From: CAZABP01 sp964483245
Lineage (GTDB): Bacteria > Planctomycetota > UBA1135 > UBA2386
Direction: 5' to 3'
DNA: 45,085 nucleotides
Assembly (NCBI GenBank): GCA_964483245.1
Contig: CAZABP010000039.1
Span: 1 to 45,085, forward strand
A model generated the notes under the pieces. The model ran no database searches, had not been told where the DNA came from, and saw nothing but the letters and a program-made list of their open reading frames with translations. The position numbers and the translations under genes are program-made. How positions within the stretch are numbered: position 1 is the first letter of the stretch; each line of letters starts with the position of its first letter. Below are positions 17,801 to 24,876 of this stretch, one piece after another.

Positions 17801-20079
17801 ACGAGCGACTCGCGCCAGCGCCGGTCGAAGCATGGCTCGCGGCGCGCGCGGCGGCGGAGCACAGGTTCTGGCCGCTGCGGCTGTTCGCGCGCCGGAGCCT
17901 GCGGCGCGAGATCCGCGCGCAGCTCGGCCTGCCGGATTCGATTGCGACGCCGGAACAGGATCTCGAGCGGCTGCGCGAGCTCGGGGAGCTGCGGGAGCGG
18001 ATGGAGCGCGCCGCCCGCCAGCTGCCTGCTGCGGCCGGCTTCGACGGCCTGCAGAGCGATCTCGAGCAACTCACGGCGACGCTCACGACCGGCCGCGCGC
18101 TGCGCGAACAGGTCACGAGGCTGGCCGCGTTCGGGCGTGAGCTCGCGCCGACGCGCGAGCGGCTGGCGCAGGTGCTCGGCGACGAGCGCGAGTTGCTGGC
18201 CCCCGGCATGCCGATCGCGGTCGCCGCGCAGGAGCTCGTCGCGGCGCACGCCGCGCTGCAGGACGCCGCTGACCGGTTCGCGGCGCTGGTCGGGACGACG
18301 CTGCCGGACGATTTCGCACGGCTCGCCGCCATGACGCACGCCGTCGTCGAGCGCAGCAGCCGGTTGAAACCCTGGTGCGAGTGGATCGAAGCCTGCCGCG
18401 ACGCGCGCGAGCTCGGACTCGGTGCGCTGGTCACGGCGCTCGAGCAGGGCACGGTCCCGCCGGCGCGCGCCGCCGACGAGCTGCGCACGGCGTATGCGCG
18501 GTGGGTCGCGCCGATCCTGATCGATGCGCGCGAAGAACTGCGCCGGTTCTCCGGCGAACGGCATGCCGAGCTGATCCGCCGGTTCCGCGAGTTGGACCGC
18601 GAGCTCGCCGAGCTGACCTCACGACAGATCCGCGCGCGGCTGTCGGCCGGGATCCCGAGCCGCGACGCGAAGGACAGCCAGCGCGGGTTCGGGGTGCTCG
18701 CGCACGAGCTGCACAAGCAGCGCCGCCACAAGCCGGTGCGGCAGCTGATCGCCGAGATGGGCCCGGCGCTGACGACGCTGACCCCGTGCTTGATGATGAG
18801 TCCGCTGTCGGTCGCGCAGTTCCTGCCGGCGGACGCGACGCAGTTCGACATCGTCGTATTCGACGAAGCGAGCCAGATCACGGTGCCGGACGCGATCGGT
18901 GCGATCGCGCGCGGCAGACGCTGCATCGTCGTCGGCGATCCGAAGCAGATGCCGCCAACAAGGTTCTTCGAACGCGGGCCGGACGAAGAGTCCGACGACC
19001 AGGCGCCGGACCTCGAGAGCATCCTCGACGAGGCGCTCGCGGCGCGCGTGCCGCACCACCGGCTGACCGGTCACTACCGCAGCCGCCACGAGAGCTTGAT
19101 CTGCTTCTCGAACCACGCCTACTACGACGGGGCGCTGGTCACCTACCCGTCGGCCGACACACGCGACACCGCGGTGTCGCTGCGGCGCGTCGACGGCATC
19201 TACGCCAAGGGCAAGGCGCGCACGAATCCGATCGAGGCACAGGCCGTCGTCGCCGAGGTCGTGCGGCGGCTGCGCGACCCGGAGCTGAGCCAGCTCTCGC
19301 TCGGCATCGTCACCCTGAATCTCGAGCAGCAGCGGCTGGTCGAGGATCTGCTCGACCAGGAGCGCCGCACGGACGGCGACTTGGAGCGCTTCTTCGGTGA
19401 CTCCGCCGGCGAGCCGGTCTTCGTCAAGAACCTCGAGACCGTGCAGGGGGACCAACGCGACGTGATCCTGCTCTCGGTCGGCTACGGCCCGACCGAGCCC
19501 GGCGCACCACGCATCTCGATGAACTTCGGCCCGCTCAACCGGCAAGGGGGCGAGCGCCGCCTGAACGTCGCCATCACACGCGCCACGACCGAGGTCCTCG
19601 TCTTCGCCAGCTTCGACTCCTCGATGATCGACCTGACCCGCACCTCCGCGACCGCCGTCGAGCACCTCAAGGGCTACCTCGACTTCGCCGCGCGCGGCCC
19701 TCTCGCGATCGGCGCCGCCGCCACCGCACCCGCTGCAGGCGCCCCCGCCAACGACTTCGAGCTCGCCGTCGCCGAAGGCCTACGCGCGCGCGGCTGGCAG
19801 GTGCGCACCCAAATCGGCGTCTCCAAGTACCGCATCGACCTCGGCATCGTCGATCCCGACGCTCCCAACCGCTTCCTCGCCGGCATCGAATGCGACGGCG
19901 CCTCCTACCACGGTTCCCCCTCCGCCCGCGACCGCGACCGCCTGCGCCACCTCGTCCTGCAACGCCTCGGCTGGACCCTCCTCCGCCTCTGGTCCACCGA
20001 CTACTTCCTCGACCCCGCCACCGCGCTCACCACGCTCGACACGCAGCTCCAATCCCTGCGCGAACACAAAAGGGGCTGA
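14845..20079 (+). CDS. hheA: DUF4011-helicase-nuclease protein, Hhe-type candidate antiphage protein
   Basis: 1744 residues. The N-terminal part ends in a conserved HNEWGGGSTMPELLAAFVTP block. It is followed by a transglutaminase-like segment with Cys233, His259 and Asp277/278 in the right order. DUF4011 begins near 388 (ERIERWKRSLLDLSKRNRLL). A superfamily 1 helicase core follows: Walker A GPPGTGKS at 703-710 (Lys709), a long helical insertion (about 770-1290), Walker B VVFDEAS (D1340, E1341), VGDPKQMPP at 1364, and late motifs TVQGDQRDVILLS and RRLNVAITRA. The C-terminus is a Vsr/DUF559-like nuclease with RIDLGIVD (D1665) and GIECDGASYH (E1682, D1684). The same order, DUF4011-helicase-Vsr, has been reported as the single-gene defence system Hhe. 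Function here is inferred from architecture; no other defence gene is adjacent. The last 170 codons differ in codon use. Confidence 0.82.
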   Translation: MALPAPRDPSPTEPPAPAVRIRAEVAPRITFAMQQCDVAVIADLVVENPTPADLEQLTLELTAEPPVLGARSWHIDRLGAQSELRLQDRRVTLAGGLLGTLTERMRAELRLRLCAGDAVLAEHRLDVVALAHNEWGGGSTMPELLAAFVTPNDPAVAGLLREASGLLSAAGRSGALEGYQARSRQRSWEILQGIWAAVSARGLTYAEPPASFESDGQKIRSPADIEAHGLATCLDLALLFAAAIEQAGLHPLIVLTRGHALAGAWLQPQTLPALLVDDAMELRKAADQQDLVLFETTMATAASPQPFARAIDEARRQIDAAHEEAFGFALDVRQARARGIHPLGAVTERGPAAAAEAIRAGPGLDPPPDLPPFDADTAPLEAPQTPAERIERWKRSLLDLSKRNRLLNLRPAKTVLPIFCPDLAQLEDQLASDRSLKLVTPEPRRDPDADVDRELYHLRTGEDLDRRFALDALARGELVVNVDPDVLEQGALELYRKARTDFQEGGSNTLFLAVGMLRWSPGGSGGPSYRAPLILLPVQLERASAASKPKLRRREEDPLFNLTLLEMLRQDFQIELPGLGGELPADDDGLDVARILDIVRARVREVPGFEVVEEVVLSTFSFAKYLMWKDLAERTDALKAAPFVRHLIDHPHDAYAHGASFLAPGDVDAALDPAQLMTPLHADASQVVAVHASGNGGDFVLEGPPGTGKSETIGNIIAQNLALGHRVLFVSEKMAALEVVYRRLANCGLGDFCLELHSAKVSKRAVLDQLGAAWTQRESHDAADWEQKARELATVRQQLNRLVAVLHEPGPGGISPRAAIGRAVRYGDVHRFQLDWPRDASGTGHAPTPQAHAQLEEMAGRLGQEFARLQPEDFAAFAGLAPAAWSHGWQGDAVVAAHALQEQQQQLLRQRRAFVERLGIADAGDELAETAALAAIAALVPDCAPRNLRFALSADGDAALAALGEALDALRRYREQRPSLAREYPDERLAPAPVEAWLAARAAAEHRFWPLRLFARRSLRREIRAQLGLPDSIATPEQDLERLRELGELRERMERAARQLPAAAGFDGLQSDLEQLTATLTTGRALREQVTRLAAFGRELAPTRERLAQVLGDERELLAPGMPIAVAAQELVAAHAALQDAADRFAALVGTTLPDDFARLAAMTHAVVERSSRLKPWCEWIEACRDARELGLGALVTALEQGTVPPARAADELRTAYARWVAPILIDAREELRRFSGERHAELIRRFRELDRELAELTSRQIRARLSAGIPSRDAKDSQRGFGVLAHELHKQRRHKPVRQLIAEMGPALTTLTPCLMMSPLSVAQFLPADATQFDIVVFDEASQITVPDAIGAIARGRRCIVVGDPKQMPPTRFFERGPDEESDDQAPDLESILDEALAARVPHHRLTGHYRSRHESLICFSNHAYYDGALVTYPSADTRDTAVSLRRVDGIYAKGKARTNPIEAQAVVAEVVRRLRDPELSQLSLGIVTLNLEQQRLVEDLLDQERRTDGDLERFFGDSAGEPVFVKNLETVQGDQRDVILLSVGYGPTEPGAPRISMNFGPLNRQGGERRLNVAITRATTEVLVFASFDSSMIDLTRTSATAVEHLKGYLDFAARGPLAIGAAATAPAAGAPANDFELAVAEGLRARGWQVRTQIGVSKYRIDLGIVDPDAPNRFLAGIECDGASYHGSPSARDRDRLRHLVLQRLGWTLLRLWSTDYFLDPATALTTLDTQLQSLREHKRG

Positions 20080-20084
20080 CCCCA
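20068..20084. repeat. Short palindrome overlapping the hhe-like stop codon
   Basis: AAAAGGGGCTGACCCCA, a GGGG/CCCC stem around CTGA, contains the TGA stop (20077-20079). It could fold as a tiny hairpin. I recall similar AAAAGGGGTCAGACCCC-like elements scattered in other bacterial genomes, but cannot check this here. Confidence 0.4.
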
Positions 20085-20106
20085 ACCGGCAATGACCCCA
20101 CCGGCT

Positions 20107-20138
20107 ATCCGCCGATCCGCCGATCCGCCGATCCGCCC
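20107..20138. repeat. Four tandem copies of ATCCGCCG
   Basis: 8-bp unit ATCCGCCG repeated four times; 31 of 32 bases match, the last unit ending in C. It lies in the 160-bp gap between two convergent genes and is probably a slippage-prone microsatellite. Confidence 0.8.
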
Positions 20139-20239
20139 GAACCCTTCTCCCTTCCCCTTCCCTTTCCTCGCCCAGCCCCAGCCCCAGCCCGGGCCCGAGC
20201 CCGCCCCATTCCCGTTTCCCCATTCCCCTTCCCTCCCCC
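20139..20239. other. Polypyrimidine tract between convergent genes
   Basis: About 100 bp with nearly all C or T on the plus strand, including CCCAGCCCCAGCCCCAGCCC and long C/T runs. A transcript leaving the helicase gene here would be C-rich and G-poor, the classic composition of a Rho loading site. The tract is also suited to triplex formation. No gene is visible. Confidence 0.6.
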
Positions 20240-21736
20240 CTACCTCCCAGCGATCGCCAACATCTCCGCCACGCCCGGCGCCGCGAAGCTGGTGGTCAGG
20301 CTGAGCAGCAGCGCAGCAGCATCACCGAGCGGACGCGGGGTGGTCAGCGCTGCGATGCGGCGCAGCTCGAGCTGGAACTCGGCCCAACCCGGCCGGATCG
20401 GATACAGGCTCCAGGCCAGGTGGTGCATCGTCGTGTAGCCGTCCGGCAGCTCGGCGAGCTGCGGCGGGCGCCACAACAGCAGCTGGCGGTCGAGCTCGGC
20501 GACGTCGTGCAGATCGGCGAAACCGTAGCGCAGCGCGGCGATCAGATCGGGCCGCTCGACCGAGCGGCGTTCGAGCCGTTCCTGCAGGTGCTCGTGCACG
20601 AGCATGCGCGCGCGCTGCGCCAACGCGGCATGCACGCCGAACGCAGGCGCCAGTGCGAACAGCCGACCGGCTTCACCGAGCATGGCTCCCGGCGTGTTCC
20701 AGTGCAGCAGATCGGGACGGCCACCGCCGCCGGCCGGCCGCAGCGTCGCCAGCGCGAGCGCCTCGGTCGCGCGGCTGACGAGCGTCGCGTACTCCTCGCC
20801 CGCGGCGACCGCGAGATCCGCCAATGCGCTGGCAGCGATGATCCGCTCACCACCGGTCAGAGCCGGCTCGCTGACCCGCGCCGCCAACCACGCCCCGAGG
20901 CTGCGCACCTCGCTGGCATGTGGGCCGAGTTGATCCGTGGAGCCGGCAGCGAGCAGCGCGCGCAGCGCCTGGCCGACTTCGAACGGATCGGCGACACCGG
21001 CGTCGATCCGCTGCACGGCACGTTCGGCGACGACACCGGCCAGCTCCTGGATCCGCTCCTCGATCGAGGGATCGCCGCCCGCGAGCGCGATCGTCTTGCG
21101 CCGTGCCTGCGGCGAGTGGCGCTGGCGGAACTCGGTCCGCAGCAGCGCGAGCCTGCGATCGGCCGATGCGACCTGCGCGAACAACTGGTCTTCCGGCAGC
21201 GCTTCGAGCGCGGCGCGGGACCGCGGGAACACTTCGACGAGCTGCCGCAGCGACTCGGCGGCCTCGGCCGGCAACGTCGCCCAGTCCGGCGTTTGCGCCG
21301 CACCTTCCGTCTGCACCGGGATCTGCGGGCGGCCGGTCGGCCCGACCTCGGTCCGCGGCTGGGCCGCGTCGGTGCGTTGGAGCTCCGCGACCTGCGGCGC
21401 CGGCTCCGGCAGCTCTGCCCGCTGCAGCCGGCGCTCGAGCAGCAATCCGAACACGGTGATCGCCGCCGCCATCGCGAGCTGCAACCACATGCGCGGTTCG
21501 AGGCCACGCCGCGGTCGCCGCAGCGCCTGCCGGCGACGCACCGCGTGACGCAACGCCAGCGGCAGCCGGCCGCTCGGTTCGACCGTCAGCAGACGGAACC
21601 GCTCGAGCAGTGCACGGATGTCCCCGGCCTCTCCCAGCGCGTGCGCGCCGCCCTGATCGGTCGCGGCGAGATCGGCGGCCAGCTCGTCGAGCGTCAGCCG
21701 TTCCGGCCCGCGCTCCGTGGCGTCATCCCTCTTCAT
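20240..21736 (-). CDS. Membrane protein coupled to the ECF sigma factor (possible anti-sigma)
   Basis: 498 residues. The start ATG at 21736 overlaps the sigma factor's stop as ATGA, so translation is coupled. The N-terminal 80 residues would be cytoplasmic (LTLDELAADLAATDQGG, then an Arg-rich stretch). One membrane helix spans about 83-100 (MWLQLAMAAAITVFGLLL). The large remainder, rich in Ala, Leu and Arg, is predicted helical and extracytoplasmic, without a recognised domain. I see no zinc-binding HxxxCxxC motif of ZAS anti-sigma factors. The position and topology fit a sigma regulator, but that is inference. The gene's 3' end lies next to the polypyrimidine tract. Confidence 0.72.
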   Translation of the reverse strand: MKRDDATERGPERLTLDELAADLAATDQGGAHALGEAGDIRALLERFRLLTVEPSGRLPLALRHAVRRRQALRRPRRGLEPRMWLQLAMAAAITVFGLLLERRLQRAELPEPAPQVAELQRTDAAQPRTEVGPTGRPQIPVQTEGAAQTPDWATLPAEAAESLRQLVEVFPRSRAALEALPEDQLFAQVASADRRLALLRTEFRQRHSPQARRKTIALAGGDPSIEERIQELAGVVAERAVQRIDAGVADPFEVGQALRALLAAGSTDQLGPHASEVRSLGAWLAARVSEPALTGGERIIAASALADLAVAAGEEYATLVSRATEALALATLRPAGGGGRPDLLHWNTPGAMLGEAGRLFALAPAFGVHAALAQRARMLVHEHLQERLERRSVERPDLIAALRYGFADLHDVAELDRQLLLWRPPQLAELPDGYTTMHHLAWSLYPIRPGWAEFQLELRRIAALTTPRPLGDAAALLLSLTTSFAAPGVAEMLAIAGR

Positions 21737-22413
21737 CCCACCCCCTCGGTGCGTCCGGATCGGCCTGCGCCGCGCCGCCTGCCTCGAAACGCACCCCGTT
21801 GCAGCACCTGCTTCAGGAACTGCACTGCGTTGTGCATCCGCGACTTGACCGTCCCGACCGGGATCGACAGCACCGACGAGATGTCGGCGTACGGCAGCTG
21901 CTGGTAGACCGCGAGCTCGAACACGAGCCGATGCGGCTCGGTCAGTTGTTCCAGTCCGGCACGCAGCAGCGCGCGCTCTTCGGCGTCGATCGCGACCTGC
22001 TCCGGCCCGAGGCTCGGTGCCGCCTCCGTCTCGAGCACGGTTGGTGCTGACGGATGGCCAGCCTGATCGAGCGAGTACAGCCGCGGCAGCGGGCGCCGCG
22101 CGCGGTAGTGGTCGATCCACAGGTTGGTCGCGACGCGGAACACGTAGGTCGACAGCCTCCCCTGCGGCTCATAGCGGGCGGCCGTCCGCAGCAGCTTCAG
22201 GAACAGCTCCTGCGTCAGGTCTTCGGCGCGGTCGCGGTCCCAGCAGAGCCGGTAGAAGAACTGCACGAGCCGCGTCTGGAACGCCTCTACCAGAGCCGGG
22301 AATGCCAGCTCGTCCCCCCGCCGATACAGATCCAGCAGATCCGGCCCCTCTTCGGCAGCCCCACCGCGCTGCGGCGCCTGCGGATCCGGAGGCTGGCCAG
22401 GGATCGGAGCCAT
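21733..22413 (-). CDS. ECF-type RNA polymerase sigma factor
   Basis: 226 residues. Region 2 is clear: DELAFPALVEAFQTRLVQFF, then RAEDLTQELFLKLLR and LSTYVFRVATNLWIDHYR. Region 4 is LTEPHRLVFELAVYQQLPYA followed by the helix-turn-helix DISSVLSIPVGTVKSRMHNA. The linker between them (about 105-145) is Ser/Pro/Glu rich. Sigma factors of this kind direct polymerase to a small regulon, often under an anti-sigma factor; the coupled downstream membrane gene is the natural candidate. The start ATG at 22413 is 41 bp after tsaE. The subgroup cannot be assigned by eye. Confidence 0.9.
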   Translation of the reverse strand: MAPIPGQPPDPQAPQRGGAAEEGPDLLDLYRRGDELAFPALVEAFQTRLVQFFYRLCWDRDRAEDLTQELFLKLLRTAARYEPQGRLSTYVFRVATNLWIDHYRARRPLPRLYSLDQAGHPSAPTVLETEAAPSLGPEQVAIDAEERALLRAGLEQLTEPHRLVFELAVYQQLPYADISSVLSIPVGTVKSRMHNAVQFLKQVLQRGAFRGRRRGAGRSGRTEGVG

Positions 22414-22454
22414 GGTTCGAACAGGCGCTGGAACGGCCGGCCTGCCCGCCCGGT

Positions 22455-22937
22455 TCAACCGGGATCGGATCCGGCGGCCAGCGCCGGCAGCCAAGGATAT
22501 CGGCGCTCGTCGCCACGCAGCACCACCCACCGCCCGCCGGCCGGATCCGGCGCCAGGGCGACCCAGAGCGCATCCGGTTGCAGCAGGTCCTGCACGCGAT
22601 CCGCCCATTCCACGGCCACGACCGCCGCGCGCTGATCGACGTAGTCGAGGCCACCGTCCGCCAGAAACCGCTGCAGCTTGTCGCCGAGGTAGGCGTCCAT
22701 GTGCAGCAGCGGGCGCGGCCCCGGGTGTTCGATCGCCAGCAGGTACGTCGGGCTCTGCACGGCCGCCGGGTCGTCGAGCTGCAGCCCACGCGCGAGCCCG
22801 TGTACCAGCGTCGTCTTGCCGCTGCCGAGTTCGCCGGTCAGCGCGAGCTGGTCGCCTGGCTGCAGCCACCGGCCCAGCGCCTCGCCGAGCCGCTCGGTCG
22901 CCGCAGCGTCCGGGAGCCGCAGGCGCCACTCACCCAT
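22455..22937 (-). CDS. tsaE: tRNA threonylcarbamoyladenosine biosynthesis ATPase TsaE
   Basis: 160 residues. TsaE is the ATPase that works with TsaB and TsaD to make t6A at position 37 of ANN-decoding tRNAs. The P-loop GELGSGKTT is at 35-43 (Lys41), followed by the family's VQSPTYLLAIEH block. LLHMDAYLG and VVAVEWADRV stand at the places of the usual HxDxYR and WxE motifs. The start ATG at 22937 overlaps the thiL stop by 8 nt. The rest of the t6A genes are not in the window. Confidence 0.92.
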   Translation of the reverse strand: MGEWRLRLPDAAATERLGEALGRWLQPGDQLALTGELGSGKTTLVHGLARGLQLDDPAAVQSPTYLLAIEHPGPRPLLHMDAYLGDKLQRFLADGGLDYVDQRAAVVAVEWADRVQDLLQPDALWVALAPDPAGGRWVVLRGDERRYPWLPALAAGSDPG

Positions 22938-23835
22938 CGCCGATCCGGTGCTGGTAGCCGAGTGCGGCAAGGGGAGCGCGCGTGCCGTCGGCCGCACGCA
23001 GCCGGAGCCCGGGGGCTGCTTCGACGCGGCCGATCGCATGGCAGGGGACCGGTGGCTCCGCGCCGGCGCGCGCCGTGAACAACAGCTCGTGGTCCTCGCC
23101 ATCCTCGAGCGCGTGCCGCAGCGGGTCGTCGAGCAGCTGCGCATCGGCATGGAGCGGGATCGCGACCGCGTCCAGCTCGGCCCCGAGCTCGCTCCCGGCC
23201 GCGGCCGACGACGCGCGCAACAGAGTCACGAGATCCAGCGCAAGGCCATCGCTGATGTCCATGCCGGCCCCGACCTGCGGCCAGGCCGCGAGCTGCTGCC
23301 CTTCGCGCAGCCGTGGCCGGATCCGCAGATGACGGCCGCTGCCAGCGCCGCCCAGCGCACCAGTCACGAAGATCCGATCCCCCGCGCGCGCCGCACTGCG
23401 CAGCAGCGGCGGTCCGGGCAGATGTCCGATCGCGGTGACCGTCACGACCAGCGGCCCCGGACTCGCAGACAGATCCCCGCCGACGACGCGGCAGCCGTAC
23501 TCGTCGGCGATCTCTCCGATCCCGGCGAACAGCGCATCCCGCGCGCGCGCGCCGAAGCCGGCCGGGATCAGCACCGAGACCAGCAGGTAGTCCGGCACCG
23601 CGCCCATCGCCGCCAGATCCGACAGATTGCGACCGACCGCCTTGCGTCCGACGAGGTGCGGATCCGTCCCTGCGGCGAAGTGCACGTGCTCGACGACCGG
23701 GTCGCACTTCAACACGGATGGTGCCGCCGACGGCGGCACGACGGCGGCATCATCCCCGATGCCGACCAAGACCGGTGGCGCGGCGCGCGCGAAGCGCTGC
23801 GCCAGCGCCTCCGCGAACTCCCGTTCAGCGACCAC
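22930..23835 (-). CDS. thiL: Thiamine-monophosphate kinase
   Basis: 301 residues from the preferred GTG start at 23835, which has GGGAGAG 4 nt upstream and overlaps the previous gene by 11 nt; an ATG at 23868 is the alternative. ThiL phosphorylates thiamine monophosphate to thiamine diphosphate. Visible family motifs are GIGDDAAVV near the N-terminus, VEHVHF, GRKAVGRNLSDLAAMGA, GGDLSASPGPLVV, GDRIFVTGALGGAG and the ATP/Mg-site GMDISDGLALDL. The neighbouring thiE two genes upstream fits a thiamine pathway context. Confidence 0.93.
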   Translation of the reverse strand: MVAEREFAEALAQRFARAAPPVLVGIGDDAAVVPPSAAPSVLKCDPVVEHVHFAAGTDPHLVGRKAVGRNLSDLAAMGAVPDYLLVSVLIPAGFGARARDALFAGIGEIADEYGCRVVGGDLSASPGPLVVTVTAIGHLPGPPLLRSAARAGDRIFVTGALGGAGSGRHLRIRPRLREGQQLAAWPQVGAGMDISDGLALDLVTLLRASSAAAGSELGAELDAVAIPLHADAQLLDDPLRHALEDGEDHELLFTARAGAEPPVPCHAIGRVEAAPGLRLRAADGTRAPLAALGYQHRIGDG

Positions 23836-24253
23836 GCGGCTCTCCCGGCAGCTCCGGCGGCGGCGCATGCGGCGCCTGCAGCACCGTCAGCACGCGGAAC
23901 CGCACGCGCTCGTACGGGATCGTCCCGAGCGCGTCCCCCTGCAGCGCCGCATACCGCGAGCGCGGATCGTCGTGCGCGACCCGGAACCCATCCGCAGTCG
24001 CCGCCGTCACGCGCGACAGCAGCACGCTGCCGTCGGTGAGCTCGAACAACACGACGTCGCGTGGCGACACGCGCTCGACCGAGCGGTCGATGATCGCAAC
24101 CGCGCCCGGCGCGAACTCAGGGCGCATCGTGTCCATCCCTTCCGGGACGGTCCAGATCCCGTAGCGCCGAACGAACAGGATCAACACGACCGCCGTCGCG
24201 ATCAGTCCGCCGCGCAGCAACCACGGCCGCAACCGGTCCGGGGTCAGCGCCAC
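23825..24253 (-). CDS. Signal-peptidase-I-like (S24/S26 fold) membrane protein, probably non-catalytic
   Basis: 142 residues from a GTG start at 24253, overlapping the thiE stop by 10 nt. One membrane helix (about 11-28, WLLRGGLIATAVVLILFV) is followed by a beta-rich domain resembling S26 signal peptidases: VPEGMDTMRPEFAPGAVAII, then SPRDVVLFELTDGSVLLSRV. In active enzymes the first block reads GxSMxP, with Ser as nucleophile; here the residue before the Met is Thr (TMRP). The later catalytic Lys, expected before RV in a K-R-V context, is Ser-Arg-Val. Either the chemistry differs or the protein has lost activity. It is short but not truncated. Confidence 0.7.
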   Translation of the reverse strand: MALTPDRLRPWLLRGGLIATAVVLILFVRRYGIWTVPEGMDTMRPEFAPGAVAIIDRSVERVSPRDVVLFELTDGSVLLSRVTAATADGFRVAHDDPRSRYAALQGDALGTIPYERVRFRVLTVLQAPHAPPPELPGEPRGR

Positions 24254-24876
24254 CGCGCCTCCACGGCGGCCCGCAGTCCGGCGACGCTCTGCGCGACGTC
24301 CCGCGCGCCAGCGATCGCGGACATGACCGCGACCCCGGCACCGAGCCGCGGCGGCAGCGTGCGGATGCGCACCGCGTCGAGCCCGCCGAGCAGCAGGACC
24401 GGCACCTCGGCGTCCGCGATCAGCGCCGTGGCACGCTCGATCCCGAGCGGCTCGGCGCCAGGCTTCGATGCCGGCGTGAACAACGGCGCCAGGATTGCGA
24501 AGTCGGCCCGACCTGCGGCGGCGCGCAGTCCCTCGGCGCCATGCACCGAAACGCCGATCTGCAGCTGTGGCGCGAGCTCGCGCACGCGCGCCGCCGGCAG
24601 GGAGTCCTCCCGTAGCTGCACGCCGTGCGCGCCGCAGGCCAGCGCGACGTCGACCCGGTCGTTGACGAACAGCAGTCCCTGCAGCGGTGCCAGCAACCGC
24701 AACAACGCGAGCCCGAGCTCGCGCTGCGCCCGCGCCGGCAGCCGCGGCTCCCGCAGCTGGATCGCGCGCAGCCCGCCTTCGACCGCGGCGGCCGCGATCC
24801 GGAGCACCCGCTGCGCATCCCCCTGCCCGTCGGTGATCCACAGCAGCCGCGGCAGCTCCCGGCGCGCGGGCTGCAT
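24244..24876 (-). CDS. thiE: Thiamine-phosphate synthase family protein (ThiE/TenI-like)
   Basis: 210 residues. ThiE joins the pyrimidine and thiazole phosphates to form thiamine monophosphate. The TIM-barrel pattern is clear: LPRLLWITDGQG at the start, GLRAIQLREPRLPAR, LFVNDRVDVALACGAHGVQL, IGVSVHGAEGL, FAILAPLFTPASKPG and VPVLLLGGLDAVRI. The Gly-rich end GAGVAVMSAIAGA is also typical. The start ATG at 24876 overlaps the previous stop as TGATG. TenI-like aminase or regulator proteins share the fold, but thiL two genes downstream favours ThiE. No TPP riboswitch was seen; the gene is deep inside an operon. Confidence 0.88.
   Translation of the reverse strand: MQPARRELPRLLWITDGQGDAQRVLRIAAAAVEGGLRAIQLREPRLPARAQRELGLALLRLLAPLQGLLFVNDRVDVALACGAHGVQLREDSLPAARVRELAPQLQIGVSVHGAEGLRAAAGRADFAILAPLFTPASKPGAEPLGIERATALIADAEVPVLLLGGLDAVRIRTLPPRLGAGVAVMSAIAGARDVAQSVAGLRAAVEARWR

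Noticed and set aside
14845..22413. Defence island
   Set aside because: No second defence gene, integrase, transposase or tRNA attachment site flanks the Hhe-type gene; the neighbours are an outer-membrane channel and a sigma factor.
22930..23868. ATG at 23868 as the thiL start
   Set aside because: It gives a 44-nt overlap and an Arg-rich lead; GTG at 23835 has a GGGAGAG ribosome-binding sequence and an 11-nt overlap like its neighbours. Not excluded.
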